Shown here: in pieces, positions 62,451 to 64,000 of the stretch | Position numbering within the stretch: position 1 is the first letter of the stretch | How the letters are laid out: each line of letters starts with the position of its first letter | NCBI GenBank assembly: GCA_015179045.1 | Contig: WHUZ01000078.1 | Coordinates: 241,352-305,351 of the forward strand | Direction: 5' to 3' | Length of the DNA stretch: 64,000 nucleotides | DNA from: Kalaharituber pfeilii | Taxonomy: Eukaryota; Ascomycota; Pezizomycetes; Pezizales; Pezizaceae | Translations under genes and position numbers: made by a program | The notes under the pieces: generated by a model | What the model saw: the letters and a program-made list of their open reading frames with translations, nothing else | Told to the model about the DNA's origin: nothing | The model's database searches: none

Positions 62451-63179
62451 TAAACTGGTCTGGGTGGGTCGGCGGTCGGGATTTCGGGTCTCAGGGGTCC
62501 AGGTACCGGAACCGGGTACGGGCGGGCGGCAGACGATTTCACAGCGGAGGCAGAGCAGAGGCAGACGCAGAGGCAGAGGCGTCGGAGCTATGTGATGCCG
62601 AGAGGTAGATGTATTGAAAAGCTAAATACACACCTTGGGTAGAATACAAGTTGGTGCGTGGAGAAGCAAGAGGAGGAGGCGGAGGCCTCTTTTATAGAAA
62701 GCCCTCGGTGGCAAATCCAAGCAAACAAACAAACGAACAAACAAACAAACGAAGTACATGAAAACCAAGGAAACGACTGGAAGTACATGAAGGCCAAGGA
62801 AATGACTGGAAGCGGTAGAAGCATGAGGAATATCCGGGAATGAGCTCAGTGATACCTGTTGCTGGTGGATTCCGAGGTCTTCCAGCAGATTCTAAGGCTT
62901 TGTGGCAGGTTCGACGTCTTTTCGGCAGGTTCTGGGGATCCGAGTTCTTCTACCAGATTCTGGCACGTTCTTCCGGTTCGGGTTTGTAAGCGATGACTAG
63001 AATGCTGGCGGCCATGTTGCTCCGTGAGCTCACAGGTGTAGGACATATATGGAATGCTAGAAGGAGTATACCGAGTTACGAGGGGGTCAGAGTCAGCTGC
63101 ACGTGTGCAAATACTGGCATATAGTTTCTTGATTGCCAGTATAGACCGGAGCTGGAGGTTTTGGGCGAGGGTCCGATTA
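62451..63179. other. Spacer, microsatellite only
   Basis: AAAC/AAACG tract at 62719-62753 and a 25-bp duplication around GGAAGTACATGAA (62749-62800). No gene seen. Confidence 0.6.
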
Positions 63180-63431
63180 CAGATGGCTAGTGAAATGGCT
63201 GGTAAAGTAGCTACCGAAATGGCTACTGGAATGTGGAAGGCCTGACCCAACAGCACGAGATGAATATATGCTGCTATTGCACTCCGAAGATGCGCTACCA
63301 TTGCGCTGCTCAAGTACGGTGCCATTGCACTGCTGCCATTGTGCTGCTGCAAAGGTGCACTGCGAATGTATGCTGCTATTGCACTCCGAAGACGCACTGC
63401 CATTGCACTGGAAGATTTACAGCCATTGCGT
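63180..63431. repeat. Minisatellite remnants
   Basis: GAAATGGCTRCT units to 63235, then the GCTATTGCACTCCGAAGAYG family also found at 61262, to 63420. Confidence 0.75.
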
Positions 63432-63496
63432 GTTACGGGCGTGAGGGATAGCTCCGGTAGGCGTGGAAGGTTCTGGATGTTACGGCTACGGAGAGT
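63432..63496. repeat. Chromovirus-2 LTR fragment
   Basis: TGTTACGGGCGTGAGGG and GGATGTTACGGCTACGG match the first 70 bp of the LTR at 17643. Cut by the LINE insertion to its right. Confidence 0.75.
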
Positions 63497-63497
63497 G

Positions 63498-64000
63498 TTT
63501 TTTTTTTTTTTTATATCAGTACTCGCATGCGCCCTGGGGCTATGGCGAAGCGTCGGTGTTTGGCGAGGAGGCGGGGCTTGCTGTCTTTGGTCTTGGTCTT
63601 GAGTCCGTGATTGGTGTCGGGAGTCTCGTTGTTGGTGTCAGAGTTGGGGTGACATTGTCGGTGTCGGGGCTGGGGCTTTGTTGCGGCTGTGTGGCGGTGC
63701 TGCCCGTGGGCGTTGCCGGGTCCCGACGAAGGCGAGTCTGCGATCTTCTTCGCCTTTTTGAATCCAGTCGTCGTTTGATTTCGTAGGTGGCTTGTGGTGA
63801 CGGCTGTTTCCCTTTCCGTTTCCTGGTCAGGGGTGTTGTCTTGTCGGTGTTCTTGTCCGCTGGTGGGGTGTCTACGGACATGATGGGGCTGAACCCCAAT
63901 GTCTGTGGTACTGGTGTGGCACCGGTTCGATGTCTATGCAGATGATGGGGCTGAACCCCAAAACAGCCTGTTGTGGTGGCGTCGGCTGAATGTCTGTGCT
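63498..64000 (-). mobile_element. LINE-A-tailed insertion, minus strand, runs off the window
   Basis: 17-T run then the reverse of tail A (sense CGCCATAGCCCCAGGGCGCA, TGCGAGTACTGATAT). Its upstream part contains an open frame and a 73-bp-spaced repeat GATGGGGCTGAACCCCA (63880 and 63942). The 5' end is beyond the window. Confidence 0.82.
63540..63899 (-). CDS. Basic Pro/Thr-rich frame in the LINE-tailed element
   Basis: 119 codons: MGFSPIMSVDTPPADKNTDK, TPLTRKRKGKQPSPQATYEI, KRRLDSKRRRRSQTRLRRDP, then a Pro/Thr/Ser-rich tail ending 40 bp from the tail-A hairpin. Low complexity. It could be an ORF1 N-terminal part or the product of an internally deleted element. Not recognised further. Confidence 0.35.
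   Translation of the reverse strand: MGFSPIMSVDTPPADKNTDKTTPLTRKRKGKQPSPQATYEIKRRLDSKRRRRSQTRLRRDPATPTGSTATQPQQSPSPDTDNVTPTLTPTTRLPTPITDSRPRPKTASPASSPNTDASP

Overview
This window looks like a repeat-rich, gene-poor region of a filamentous ascomycete genome. The evidence is Tad-type LINEs, Ty1/Copia and chromodomain-carrying Ty3/Gypsy retrotransposons, a fungal-type MULE, Tc1/mariner/pogo-like MITEs, short introns (53-77 bp, GT..AG, CTRAY-like branch sites), interstitial TTAGGG-type repeats, and AT-rich decayed elements with C-to-T/G-to-A style stops that resemble RIP or methyl-cytosine decay. I cannot name the species. No rRNA gene, bacterial operon or CRISPR array is visible.

Layout. 0-9.4 kb is one LINE (LINE-A1) broken by two younger insertions: a MULE (198-3055, 9-bp target duplication) and an intact Copia element (3244-8194, identical 232-bp LTRs). 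9.4-10.6 kb is a degenerate satellite. 10.6-17.6 kb is a nest: a second LINE (LINE-B1) carries an ORF1-only half-LINE and a solo LTR, and an adjacent Gypsy LTR is split by a truncated LINE (LINE-A2). 17.6-19.7 kb is the 3' half of a chromovirus, followed by a palindromic minisatellite and another LINE end (20.3-20.8 kb). 22.3-29.9 kb is a full-length but degraded chromovirus (Gypsy-1), with an 880-bp TRIM in its integrase gene and itself inserted in a MITE. 30-35 kb is AT-rich and holds a heavily mutated Gypsy relic. 35.4-36.2 kb is a decayed satellite. 36.2-37.9 kb is the LTR and gag of Gypsy-3, with telomere-type repeats in its promoter. 40.5-44.1 kb is a young higher-order satellite (66-bp and 74-bp units). 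44.1-44.8 kb is a TA-flanked MITE.

45.9-58.6 kb is the only stretch with non-transposon-looking, intron-containing genes: a minus-strand gene with a ParB-like N-terminus (49039-45926), a divergent plus-strand gene of unknown family (about 51992-53879), and a decayed TET/JBP-type 2-oxoglutarate dioxygenase gene (56881-58633). 58.7-64 kb returns to solo LTRs, LINE fragments and short tandem repeats.

How the parts work together. The LINEs supply reverse transcriptase. Their conserved 3' tails recur as tiny truncated insertions (52, 52, 62, 153 and 194 bp) with target duplications, and on ORF1-only elements. Three LTR elements (Gypsy-1, Gypsy-3 and the TRIM) carry a Tf1-style self-priming signature instead of a tRNA primer site, while the Copia element matches the anticodon half of initiator tRNA-Met.
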